Shown here: in pieces, positions 1-15,500 of the stretch
How positions within the stretch are numbered: the stretch's first letter is position 1
Layout of the letters: each line of letters starts with the position of its first letter
Assembly: GCF_001949145.1 (NCBI RefSeq)
Contig: NW_019091587.1
Coordinates: 297,168 to 361,167, forward strand
Reading direction: 5' to 3'
Length of the DNA stretch: 64,000 bases
Source: Acanthaster planci
Lineage: Eukaryota; Echinodermata; Asteroidea; Valvatida; Acanthasteridae
Notes under the pieces: generated by a model
The model's database searches: none
Told to the model about the DNA's origin: nothing
The model's input: the letters and a program-made list of their open reading frames with translations, nothing else
Program-made: the position numbers and the translations under genes

Positions 1-1922
1 CTAGTGCAGATGTCTTAAGCACTCGACTTGTTGCCAATTTTGTTTTGTGTACATACCATGTATTCTCATCTCAAGTTGTTTTTTCTAGAGAAACTGGTTT
101 CTCTGTTACACATGGGGAAAACATTAATTTAAACTGGGAACTGTACTAGATTTTGTTTAACAATTGCAACAAATTTCATGTCTGCAGTCAATGAATGGTG
201 ATCTCAAATAAATTAGGAATACAAAGATACACTGAAACCTGTCCATATTTCCGATGAATGGAAATTAATGCGAAGCAATTGTCATAAAGCATTACAATTG
301 TCACCAAACATTGCACATATTGCAGTGGGCTCAATATCTATGAGTAAAAAGGAAACCTTTTATAATGAGAATAAAGAAAAACTAAGGATTGGGGGTAACA
401 AAAATTCTTCTTGAAGGACATGAAGGAGAATCTTATATTTAAAGTGCTGTTTTTAACGAGGTTTAACTGTCAGACTGAACGGGTATACAAATTTGTCACG
501 CACCCACTAATGGTTAGGCCTTCTCGAAAGTTAAGAGCATAACTTCTGTCTTTACTGGATAATGAAGAAAATTCAAAGAATTCAGAGTTGCAGAGATACG
601 TGTACTTACATGTACATGTAGACGCGGGTTCACATTTTTATGTAAGTGGAATACGAAGAAAGTTTGATGTCACGAAGTATTTATGCCAAAAAGTTCAACA
701 AAATCCCCACTTCCAATTTTTGTGATTTGAGCTGTACCAGCATACAGAGTCGACGCGGCACACTGTTTCCCGAGAGGGGTAATATGCATTGCACTGTTTC
801 AATGTGGGAACAGCCACCGAACCTTCCGCTGCTCACAAGACAGTCAAGCGCCCGTGTACCGACTTGACACAGTACACTGTGAATGGACTGCAAGGCCGGC
901 GTGGCGTGACATCATTAACGGACATTAGCATACAATTAAACTAGCGAAATGAAAAAATGGTGACTTCCAGCTCGACAACAAGCGTTTCCGATTCGAAGGG
1001 GAAAAATGTTTCCTTTCTTCCAAACGCTCATTTTTATTGTGAGTTTCTAGTGGTTATCATGTTCTTTTTTTTGGCAAATACAATGTACATGTACATTGAG
1101 TTTGAGGTAAATTTTACCTTCATGTCTCGAGAAGAAACCCGCACCCCATAACTTTTTGTCACAGCGTAACGCGTGAGTGACGAAATCTTTGATCAAAATT
1201 CCTCAATGATGAAGGAATGGTGGGAACTTGGCATGTTTGTGTCATGTGACGATCACATGACAGCGCATGCAGGCGCATATTCTTAAATAAACTGAATTAT
1301 CTATGGCCTCATTTTCAGTAGTTGAAAGTTTGACTAAAATCCTACATGAAGTAATATTATGAAGAACTCTGAATGCAGGGCTTCTGTTAGCGTGCGTATC
1401 GGCGTATTTTAAACAATGAAAATGGAGAATACGAAAATAAATTCACGTAAAAAATGTAAAAAAACACATTCATTTTTGACCCTAAATACTTAAAAAAGGC
1501 TATGTTTTTACTGTAGGACGTCAAATATGTTGTAAGGGCAACTGTTTAGCTGTATCATGCCACTCAATCATGCTGATACTTCGTCCTCACGGCTTGGTGG
1601 CAAGCCTTCCACTCGCTCGACCGAGCACTCGCTTGATGTCGCTCAGCGAAAAAGCATGGCGATGTGCATGATGTCTCACTATAGCGTGCGTGTACGTGTA
1701 CATGTGCAATACGGTGTGCTGCAGCTGTTCATGTAAATGGCGCCTGTGCGGTGTGCACTTCGGATTCAATTACATCAAATTGGTACTGATCAAAACATTG
1801 TTACGCCTTTCGTGTAGCACAGCCCAGAGCAGCATGCAGCGCCGTCCGATGCATTGATAAAGTGATCGATCGTTCCAAAATAGCTCTCTTGCAGCGCACG
1901 CGGCGGAATTAGTGTTGTCATA
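1..1922. other. Non-coding flank, no gene seen
   Basis: This AT-rich stretch shows no open reading frame with convincing splice sites or recognisable protein similarity. It contains two copies of the self-complementary ACATGTACATGT-type word (about 607-620 and 1084-1095), which recurs across the window. From about 1580 to 2010 the sequence becomes richer in CpG, which could mark a promoter or a 5' exon, but I cannot assign it. Confidence 0.5.
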
Positions 1923-2075
1923 ATGGCGTACAGACAACTTAAACTGTCGGAGCTCTTCCGCAAAACTAGCCATGACATCGACAACGACTCGCCTTCCAAT
2001 GTCGTCAGGAGCATCCTCGCTGATCTTATTGAGAAGCTGCCCTTGCAAGCACTACCTAACTTGTTTTATGTTTAA
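1923..2075 (+). CDS. Doubtful 50-residue open frame in CpG-rich patch
   Basis: An ATG at 1923 opens a frame of 50 codons beginning MAYRQLKLSELFRKT and running through an amphipathic helix-like stretch (SILADLIEKLPLQAL). It sits in a local CpG-rich patch. The complementary strand over 1770-2048 is also open for 92 codons, so the strand is undecided, and I recognise neither product. A first coding exon is possible, but the only donor near its end (GTTTAAG) is poor. Chance openness is equally likely. Confidence 0.18.
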   Translation: MAYRQLKLSELFRKTSHDIDNDSPSNVVRSILADLIEKLPLQALPNLFYV

Positions 2076-2642
2076 GATGACAATGTAAACCAAACCTCAT
2101 GTACTAAGTTTGATTTCATACATGTAATCATTTATTAGAAGACATAAAAATACTCCTTGCTTTCACTCCATGAAGTGAAACACTTCCAGATTTCTTACCT
2201 CAGGAGTTGCAAATACTCCTTTCTACAAAACAAGTGACTATAATACTCTTTTGTCAAAAAAGTTAATGAAAGCCCTGTGAATGTCACCGAAGCAGCAGGA
2301 ACGTCATCTGCAAAAAGGTCGGATCAGGTGTAGTAAAACTTATGTCACCAAAATTTGCACACATACACTGAAAACGTCATTTTATGGGGTATCAGTAATG
2401 TGAAAAATCTGCCAGTTACATGTAATGTCTCTTGAATGATGAATTATGTTTTGCATTAATGACTTTGGTTTAGTTAATACAGTTTGAGGAAAAAACACTT
2501 TTATTTGCAATAGCTTGACTTTCCATCCCTTTCACTTTTTGTTCTCCTAGATTTCCATTTTTTTCAATGTACATGTACGTTGAAAATACGAAGCGCGAAT
2601 TTTTTACTCTTTTAAATAAATCATAATTAGCATTAATGTGAG

Positions 2643-2879
2643 TTATTTATCTGGATATGATAAATTTTCTCTTTCTCTGTGTATTTCTGAAAAAGTCACA
2701 AAATACAGTGCCACCGAATCCACGCCCGTTATCGCCAATGGCAATCTCAAAATATAAGGTGCGCAGTATTTTTCAGGGTCCATATTTTTGATGACGCCCT
2801 CAATAGTTGGCAAAAGTTGATTGAAGTCGTCATTAGCACCTGTATTGGACATCTCACATCGATCGTGAATGAACAGCAC
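2643..2879 (-). CDS. Doubtful open frame, possible 5' exon on minus strand
   Basis: The minus strand is open for 78 codons. An internal methionine starts MSNTGANDDFNQLLPTIE, followed by a plausible folded-protein sequence (PYILRLPLAITGVDSVAL). A second minus frame over the same bases is also open and reads EIAIGDNGRGFGG, so the correct frame is uncertain. No strong GT donor follows on the minus strand. If real, it would be a gene divergent from MIX23, with its partner exons to the left. I do not recognise the product. Confidence 0.2.
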   Translation of the reverse strand: MLFIHDRCEMSNTGANDDFNQLLPTIEGVIKNMDPEKYCAPYILRLPLAITGVDSVALYFVTFSEIHRERENLSYPDK

Positions 2880-4265
2880 TCATTTTTGTAGGGTTTATTT
2901 TTGTATTTAGTCTGTAAAGTAGGCTAGGCCAGTATGTAAAGCATTACGCTCTGTTGACATTCTTCCCAAATTCTCCCCGGAAAAACTTTAATTCCAAATA
3001 GGCTAACTACTAAAAGAAAAACATCAAAGTGACAATCGATCATCAACAGTAAATTAACGTCAGTGCACAATTTCGTTGAAGAATTTCACCACGAGAAAGT
3101 TGGATGCGCGAATATTTGTATGCGCGAATTTAGGGTACTCCAGCTCCACGATATACTGTACATAAAAAGCTACATGTACATGTATGTACCCACCTTACTG
3201 TGTACAGGCACACATGCGCATGTCGGCGCAGCCTGAATGTAATAACGTAACGTGGTCACGATATCGCGTCCAGTGTATTGCACAGACTGGCATTCCCCTG
3301 ACGTTTGTAAAGAATTTCAACCAACGTTAAACATACTCTTATGACTCAAATAGCAAACTTAAAAACAAACATCTGATACGTGATAATTTTGAAATCAATA
3401 CCAATCAGAAAACTCCCAAAAAATTACCTGTCTTGCTCATAAAAGCCACAAATGAAGTATTTTTCCGGAAGAACGTGTCAGTCTGGCGCACGACTTTTCA
3501 GCGACGACAAGTGGCTATTTCAAAAGAACAAGTATTTCGGTGGCAGAGAAAAATACAGCCCGCAAGTCATAGATGGACCAAAAAATCTCTTTTATCAATG
3601 TTCAACAGTACTCGACCATGGGAGTGACAAAATAAGTTAAACGTTTGGTAGAATTTACAAATAAGGACTTTAAAAGAGTTGTCACGATATACACGTTTAT
3701 ATTTCAACAGTTAATATCATCGTCAGCTGCTGTGAATTCTCTCGGTTTCTCGTGAATAATGCTTAGAAAGTGCTCAGGGATTCCCTTGACATGTCATTCT
3801 TTTAGGCCTCTGGAATTGTATTTTAAGGTTTGCATCGAGTGAAAAAACCAGTGTGCACTTGTAAGCTAACTGCTTTTGGACTTTTTATCTGCTGGAGTTT
3901 GGGCATTTATTCCAAAATCATGGCATTTGTAGTACTCAAACGTGGAACAAAGTTTAGACTTACACAAGTTTTTAAATTTTTTTTTAGCAAAGATAGAGGG
4001 TTTCTTTTCAGAAGGGCCCTGCCATTTTAATGGTGAATGAAACGGCGGGGCTCATTCCATTTACTACATGGTAAGCAATATCATTGTTCATTATAAAGGT
4101 AGATGAGAGAGACCTTATTATTAATATTAATTTTTTAAGCACAATGAATTACTTGAATTAATTATTTTGTGGAGAAATACAATGCCAGAATAAAACAGCC
4201 TACAAAGAAGGAATATGTCCACCCCACCCCTGCAGGTTTAATGAGACAGTCGATGATTATTCAAC
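2880..4265. other. Intergenic region upstream of MIX23
   Basis: No supported gene. Overlapping short open frames at 3430-3640 have no similarity that I recognise. The MIX23 promoter and 5' untranslated sequence should lie in the right-hand part, but I see no clear TATA box. Confidence 0.45.
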
Positions 4266-8554
<4,289 letters not shown>

Positions 8555-8814
8555 CGACACATTCCCGATCCAAGATCTTCAAATTGAAGAAACCGGTGTA
8601 GAGAAGTGGTCATGATGAAAGGGCATTCTCTGATATTCTTTACATATTCTGAGTTTCGTCAGACAATTAGCAGTGGACTTGATTCATGGGGAAAAAGATT
8701 CTTAACTTGGGCGTGACAAAGCTGGAGGTAAAATCTTCTAGAAAATGCTGCCAACTTACCTTTTTCAGGGTTTTTTTAGATTGTATTTGGACGTGTCAAT
8801 GAGGTAACCAATGT

Positions 8815-9033
8815 TCCCACGGTCGTGGAAAATCCTCGAAAAAAAGTTCTCCAGGAAAATCATGGAAAAGTCACGGAAGAATTGGGGAAGAATAGAGAGT
8901 CCTTGAATCCTATTGTCAGAGGGAAAAAAATTCATGGAAAAATTGAGGAAATCAAGATCCTTTTACATGTAGATAGTTTAGTCCTGGATAGTCCAGGAAT
9001 TTGTTTTCCAGTTTTCTGTGGGAACCCTGGAGC
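8815..9033 (+). repeat. Dispersed 'aaaagtcatgg' repeat, copy 1
   Basis: A degenerate interspersed repeat recognised by phrases such as GGAAAATCATGGAAAAGTCA, then CCAGGAATTTGTTTTCCAG, and ending GTGGGAACCCTGG. The same words occur at 13195-13470 and 17115-17440. Open frames here (for example 8825-9253) are repeat sequence, not a gene. Confidence 0.65.
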
Positions 9034-9282
9034 CCTTGTGAAGTGCCAATCCACGCAAAGTCTGCTGGATACCAGAGGAGCTTCAAGCAACATGCACACA
9101 AAAAATCTTGATATTTTGAGTATGCTGTTGTGCTGGGCAAGACAAAAAAATCACCCTATGCATGAAATACATGTAATTGCAATGTCAAAAGCGGTCGTCC
9201 GGACACGATCCTTACTGCATCAAAAGTTTCAATTTAAAGTTTCATTGCACTGAGTTTTTCCCCAAATGACACGACAGCATTG

Positions 9283-9288
9283 TAATAA
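9283..9288 (+). other. Candidate MIX23 poly-A signal
   Basis: AATAAA lies about 730 bases after the MIX23 stop codon and is the first canonical signal that fits a 3' untranslated region on this strand. The dispersed repeat at 8815-9033 would then lie inside the untranslated region. Confidence 0.4.
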
Positions 9289-9303
9289 AACTCTGTTTTA
9301 TTT

Positions 9304-10080
9304 CACTTGTCCCCACCACCCCCTAAAGCAGGGTCCTGGCATGTGCTACTTGCTCTTAATAAAGTCGTGTGAAGAAAGTTTACATATGTACATTGACCCT
9401 TATTAAGAGAACTCTGTCCGCCAAGGGTTTGAAGAAATGATTTCATGCATCCTGAAGAAATTAACCCATTCGGGTACTCTGTGAGGGTCTGGGGACCAGT
9501 GAAATACGTCCTGTCAATTAGAACCATTATGATGAGACAACTTAACCCTTATGATGAGCATTCTCTTCTTTGGGAGATTATTCACTTTTTATGAGGCTTT
9601 TTTCCCCACCAAATTTCTTCCAAAATGATCATACATTTGTTTTGACTTGATGTTTGAATTCTTGTTTTGAATGTTTTTAAGGGCAAACACGAATAAAGGG
9701 TTTTCATTTTGGAGCAGTTGTTCCGTGTGTCGTCTCAGTTTGTTAGTTTTTGTTTTTTTGGTAAGACTTGAAGCAACTATAGGGGTGAACTGTTTTTTCG
9801 CATCTTTCCGAGTCCACGACATGTTTCCTAAATGGCTGAGATGCCCCCTCTGTTTTATCAGTAATATGCAAACTCTGAAAAAAGTGCTAAATTTGAAAAG
9901 TGTTAGCCAGGATATACAACGTTTTGAAAAAAAAAAATCAAACTACAGGCCAGTTTCCACTTCAAAGTCAAACTTCCCATAAAATAGTTTCGTCGCTGGC
10001 CTTGATTTTTTTGTTTTGTCGTGGGTTCAACGTTTGAGGTGATCCCTGTTGTACTTACTTTCATGCGAATATTTCGGTAA
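9304..10080. other. Intergenic, nothing recognised
   Basis: AT-rich sequence between the MIX23 3' end and the probable CHAF1B promoter. Open frames on both strands (for example 9589-9982) overlap one another and show no splice context or similarity. Confidence 0.45.
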
Positions 10081-10096
10081 GCTAGGGAGTTCATTC

Positions 10097-10132
10097 TGCG
10101 CAAGCGCAGTTGGTTTGCAGTTTCGCGGCAAA
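10097..10132 (+). promoter_or_regulatory. NRF1-like site plus consensus E2F site, probable CHAF1B promoter
   Basis: TGCGCAAGCGCA at 10097-10108 differs by one base from the palindromic NRF1 consensus. TTTCGCGGCAAA at 10121-10132 matches the E2F/DP consensus (TTTSSCGC) on both strands. Both motifs are typical of CpG-type promoters of S-phase genes, and CHAF1B is a known E2F-regulated replication gene. The first CHAF1B coding exon begins two bases after a splice acceptor (12582), so an upstream non-coding exon is required, and this site about 2.5 kb upstream is the best candidate for its promoter. Assignment to CHAF1B is inference. Confidence 0.5.
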
Positions 10133-10344
10133 TTTGTCTTGCAGCAGTGTCTTACATGTCTTTATTTCGAGGTTACATTACGTGGTTTAGGAGATCTGTG
10201 TTTCGGCCTTAATTTTTTTCCAACCGAAGGGTGTGTTTGTGAATCTATTTCATCAGTCTAAAAGGGCGCACACTTTGATTACTGAGAAAACGGTATGTAG
10301 CAGCTGGTGTAATCCTTTGTTATTTCCCAATGCTAATTTTTAGG

Positions 10345-10428
10345 TAGCCCCACTGGTGTGGCACGGACTCTCACTCCCGATCCGTCCTTGGATCGGGAGT
10401 GAGAGTCCGTGCCACACTAGTGGGGCTA
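10345..10428. mobile_element. 84-bp near-perfect hairpin insertion with 9-bp target duplication
   Basis: Two 39-base arms (10345-10383 and 10390-10428) are reverse complements with a single mismatch, separated by a six-base loop. The element is flanked by direct copies of ATTTTTAGG at 10336-10344 and 10429-10437. The duplication identifies it as an insertion, not a cruciform of host sequence. A 9-bp duplication is the size made by Mutator-like and some other DNA transposases. The element has no coding capacity. Confidence 0.85.
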
Positions 10429-10639
10429 ATTTTTAGGCCCCTTTCGTTCTGAACTAGGTGAACAGTGTCAGTGCGCCAGCCGGCCTAGGCCTAGCCCAGG
10501 TTGGACATTGTCTTCATTTCATTACGACCCGTAACGTAGTACGGTCAGGGAGTCCACCTGGGTTACGGCCGGCCTAAGCAGCTAAGGAAGGGCAAGGCTA
10601 ACCATGCTATCGCTACATGTGTTTGCCAACGTCAGTGTA

Positions 10640-10985
10640 TACCATCTGTCCCAACTACAGCCTGATGAGTGATAGCTGGGACAGTCCCAACTGTAGTGCT
10701 GCAGTTGAGCTGACCCAACTATTGTTGACCAATTTCTGTAGAAAATTTCTTAACCTCATCCAACAAGCTTATGCATCTCACACTTGACACAATTCACCTA
10801 AAATATGGCACTTCATCTATGGCATGACATTTGAGAATGAGAGTCATTGTAAACAATTAGGCTAGAATTTAGTTTGGCACATGCTGGGCTCATGCACACT
10901 TGACCTCTGTGCTGGAGTTGGGCCGGCCCAACTATATGCATGAGCACTCTAGTTGGGACCGGCCCAACTATAGTTGGTCTGACTG
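10640..10985. repeat. Cluster of CCCAACTA motifs and palindromes
   Basis: The words CCCAACT and AGTTGGG recur at least eight times. They include a perfect 18-base palindrome, AGTTGGGCCGGCCCAACT, at 10916-10933 and a near copy, AGTTGGGACCGGCCCAACT, at 10951-10969. This looks like remnants of a palindromic element, possibly nested, but I cannot define its borders. Confidence 0.45.
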
Positions 10986-12314
10986 ATGCTGGAATTGGGG
11001 CCTAACATCATCATCATGATCATGGTCATGAATGTTGTTTCACTTGGCATAGGCCATGGCCCATGTGGGACTACAGTCAGACAGTACACTGGGCCTACAT
11101 GTACCTGCCTACATGTACGTGTGGGCTTGGGCAACCCTACTGATTCAATGTTTGCCAACTCGATTCAGGGCAACTCAGCTGTTGAGACAACTGTACCAGC
11201 ATGGCAACCATGACGATCCAACTGTCTGCATAAAATAGAAAAAGACAAATTGACAAGGTTGAGACAAGAAGTCCATTGACATGATTGATGGTTGACACAT
11301 GGAGATCAACTCGACCTTGTGTGTTTGTGTGTGTGGATTAGCCAAAAGAACACAGAGATGTTGAGCGTGATTTGCCTGATCAGCTGATCTGCATGATCCC
11401 CCGATTGCTCTGTGTGATTGGTCAATTCTGCATAAAATTTCCAACATTTACTTCCCTTTTTAAAATAATCTTTCACAACCATCATACCATGGGAAAGAAT
11501 TCAATATAACCTGTATACAGACATCGCTTGGCACCCGGTGCATTATTCCATTAATATTTTCACTCCTAACTTTGGCTAACCGGCTAGGCCATTTTAGTGA
11601 TTTCAGATGGCAACTGCAAGGAAAAATACGTGGCAACCATATATGGAATTCTTTCCCAAGCGGGAACTGGAAAGAAAAGCCAATTGGCTGATGGTAAATT
11701 ACCAACCTATTAATTATTATGCACTAATATCAACTGATTTTGCAAAGATTAAGCAATCGCACGTAGCGATCGATTACACCCAAAAGGGGCACCCACTTTT
11801 AACAGGCATCCTGTCATCTGCATGGTCATCGCTGGTCATGGATTTGAGAATTGACTCTAGCTTGGTAGTCAAAGTTTCATTAGAATCAGGTTGAAGATTT
11901 TTCACTGTGTTAATAGGGTTTGATCTTTATCCCACCCAAACACTTTGGGTATGGTTGCTTGAAACCACTGACCATCATTCAATGAATTAACACCAGCAGC
12001 TAACTAGTACTTTTAACTTATCATCAGTGCCGCCGGGATGCCTGTGTCTTGCCACCATGCATGCTGCCTCATCACACTGGTTAGGGTGGTCCCGGAGGCC
12101 ACTGCGCCTCCCACTGGTTCCACTGGCTCCCCATGTACACTGTACATCATGTCCCTAGTCGAGTAACAAAGTAACACAAGATACAAAAATGCCGAAACAC
12201 ATCAACTGGCTATCTGTGTTGAAGAATCCCTGCTCTTCTCTAGCAATGTACATGTGCTTGGCTCGCACGGTCAAGTTATCTCACTAAAAAAGTTCAACTT
12301 TTGTTACAGATTGG

Positions 12315-12450
12315 ACTATGGAGTACTGAAGTGTGATGTCATGTAGAACCAGGAAGTGTGGTACAAACGAATGGGGTACACGCTTGTGGTGGTTCATGTG
12401 ATGGTCCTTGCGCTAATGTCTTTTACTCGTATAAACGTGCACATGGCGCA
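12315..12450 (+). mobile_element. Partial copy of foldback element family (see 19703-19990)
   Basis: This stretch shares ACCAGGAAGTGTGGTACAAA, then CGAATGGGGTACACG and GGTTCATGTGATGGTCC, with the left arm of the foldback element at 19703-19990. Here it is a single arm without the opposing copy. It lies upstream of the first CHAF1B coding exon, probably in the 5' intron. Confidence 0.65.
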
Positions 12451-12583
12451 TTCAATTCGAGCGGCATCCTGAAGGCAAAACGGCATTGAAAATGGCCAAA
12501 ATGTGTTTTTGACAAATTTTACAGTCTGACAGTGATAGCAAGATCTTTCCAGTTTTTGATGCATTCTTTGCTGCCTTTCAGAG

Positions 12584-15500
12584 ATGAAGTTGGACACACC
12601 AGAGATTTCGTGGCATGGTCGGGAGCCCATCTACAGCGTTGACTTCCAGCCATGCAACTCTGGCGCCAGTAAGAAGGAACCTAGACGACTGGCCACGGCA
12701 GGATGTGGTACAGATGGCAACTTGCGGGTTAGTTGTGGCACTAGGGAAGAGGTCCTCCACAGTTTCTGAGATTCCTAAATGCAATATTTAGACTAGTGAG
12801 CAAACGGGCTTTATTGCCTTGGGGAAATAGCAAGAGCACCATCCCTCAACCTTTTTTATATTTGTGGTGTTTATGAAACCCAAAATTATTAAGTTCTGAG
12901 ATGCAACCCTCTCCTTGAGACTGTAGTCACTGCAGTAGAGACAGAAACAAAATAGTAATGTTCACCATTGGAAGGGCACTTTCGGAATGTGACAGATTCC
13001 ATGTATATATAAATGTGTTTAATTTTGCGTTGCAGAAACAGTCCCCTTAAAAATCTGTGAAGTTTCATATCACAATGATTTGGAACTGCTTTGCATTTTA
13101 CAATGCAATACAAAGAAAGTTGCTTGCAATGCGCCAAGAATACGCTGTAGTTGTTTCCAAATTTTGGGTGGAATCGTGTCCATTTCATAGATTCATGCGG
13201 CCTGGAAAAGTCATGGAAATTTGTTTTTCCTTTTTCAGGCCTGGAAAAGTCATGGAATTCTGTAAAAATTACTAAAGTCAGGGAATTTTGTCAAGGAAGT
13301 CATAAAAACTGTGTGGTTTCTATTGTCAGAAATAAGCGTATAAAATCTGTGATTGTATTTGCAACCTAAAAGGCCAAAGAGTCCAAGAAATTGCGTTATT
13401 TGGTTGTAGATTTTCATATTTTTGTCATGGAAAAGTCATGGAATTTAATTATCCTTTAGGTGCAGGAACCCTGTGTGTGTATTTCCTAATAAAACTGGAA
13501 GTGTGGCTTGGACCCAAATTCAACCTTTTCCAATTGTCAAACAACTAATTCTCTGTCTCTGAAGGAAGTGCTGTTGTGATAAATTTACATTTACTTGTCA
13601 GGTATTCAATGATGTTGTCCTTTGTTGGCAAAAAAATGAACTTGTGCACTCACGTCTTTTTCGACCAGATTTGGTACATCAAGATCAACAACGATGGGAA
13701 GGCCATGGCAGAGTTTGCATCAAATCTGTCCCGACACACCAAGTCGGTCAACGTTGTGCGCTTCTCTCCCGACGGCCAAATCCTCGCATCTGGTGGAGAT
13801 GGTTGGTTGATGGGTGGCATCTTAAAAACATGCCACGTATTAATTCTGGCCTGAATACACTTTTAATCTGTGTCCCACCTCGGTTACTTGGGCTGAGTGT
13901 GCACAATGCATATACAGTAATGCTTGTAATAAAAATGCCAAATTGTATTGTAAGGGAAGAGCTGATGACCTTTACAACAAATGTAAGAACCAAATCTTAA
14001 GGTCTTTTGTTTTTTTGTTTTGCTTTTTGGTCTTCTTCACCTTAAATGGAGAGGAATAGGCAACACATGTACAACAGATCCAATACATGTACATCACATA
14101 ACAGCACCCATGGCTTGGTTCTTGTCTAGAGCAACCACTCATTCTTTGATCTTTCACAGACTAAAGCCATGAGATAAATCAGTGTTTCCTTCCTGGTCCA
14201 ATGTGTGATACCGCTCGTGTAGATGAGCCTTGAGATTGTATCGTTTACTTGTCTTGTTCCTTTTGCCAAGACTGCCTAGTGATCTTGTGGAAGTTGACAG
14301 ATACACAAGGGGGCAGCTCGGCCTTTGGCAAGGAGGACGAAGAGTGTAAGGAAGGGTGGACTGCATTCAAGATGCTCAGGTGTGTAGGATGATGTCTGTA
14401 CCAGGCTAAAACAGGGCTAGCCAATGAACAGTTTACCAAAAGTGAAAGCTGGAAAAATTGAAACCTGTAGAAGATGATAAGTTGTACATATTGTAATTAT
14501 TAATTAGTGCCGGTAATGACATCAAGGATTCCTCATAAGCGTCTGAAGCAACTTGTTCAGAGGAGATAATGAGAGGCACTTACACTTTTAGAGGTGGGAG
14601 GAAAACCCCAGGGGAATATTCTGGGTAAAACCCACAGAATCAGGTAGGGACTGAAAACCCAATCCACATGTGGACCAGGCCGGGAATCGAACCCGGACCG
14701 CAGAGGTGATAGGTGAGGAAAAATCCACTACGCCTACTTGACTCCCCCAATGATAAATTGTATGTGCTGGTGCATGAAATACGGATGCATTGATTGTATT
14801 GCACATGAGTCAAATGACGGGGGAAACTAAAGGAATGCATGTAAAGCTGGGAATCCAAAAGACTAGATCATGAATTGGAGGTTCAAACTTTTCTACCTTT
14901 GTCACTTTTGTTTGCTCAAAAGTTTATATTGAGCCAATAGAGTTCTACAATGAGGCATGTTGCTGTTGTTATCATGTCATGCTTGTACTGCAGGGGTCAC
15001 CTGGAGGATGTCTATGACCTTTCCTGGTCCCCCAGTGGCAGTCGTTTGCTGTCCGGCTCGGTGGACAACAGCGCCATCATTTGGGATGTGGCCAAAGGTA
15101 CGGTTCCTGTTGTATCAATTTGCGGACTTGGACTGTAAACAATTGGGGTTTCTTTGTTACATGGCTCTAGGAACAGGACAAGAGTAACTTTCAACTGAAA
15201 AAAAGCGGTCTGAAAGCGTCTTCATTTGACCAGTGGACACAAAATGGCAGCAGTTGGCTCAACCTCCCCTCTTTGTCACCAACGAAGGGGGCACTTCTGC
15301 ACAGAAAATGTTGCTTCAAGTGCGTGGTGCACCCATTGTTTTAGAACCTGAATTCCAAAATCCTTTTGACCCTTGAGTGGAATAGTTTTACAACATAAAC
15401 TTTCCAACAACTGATTCTAGAAAGTGTTTACTTTTCAGGTGAGAAGCTTGTTATTTTCAAGGATCACCGTAGCTTTGTCCAAGGCGTGGCTTGGGACCCA

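Noticed and set aside
8825-9253. 142-codon plus-strand frame after MIX23
   Set aside because: It covers a dispersed repeat whose other copies at 13195 and 17115 carry stops.
14678-14750. Possible tRNA gene on the minus strand
   Set aside because: The A and B boxes are good, but the acceptor stem does not pair and a SINE body follows, so it is a SINE head, not a functional tRNA.
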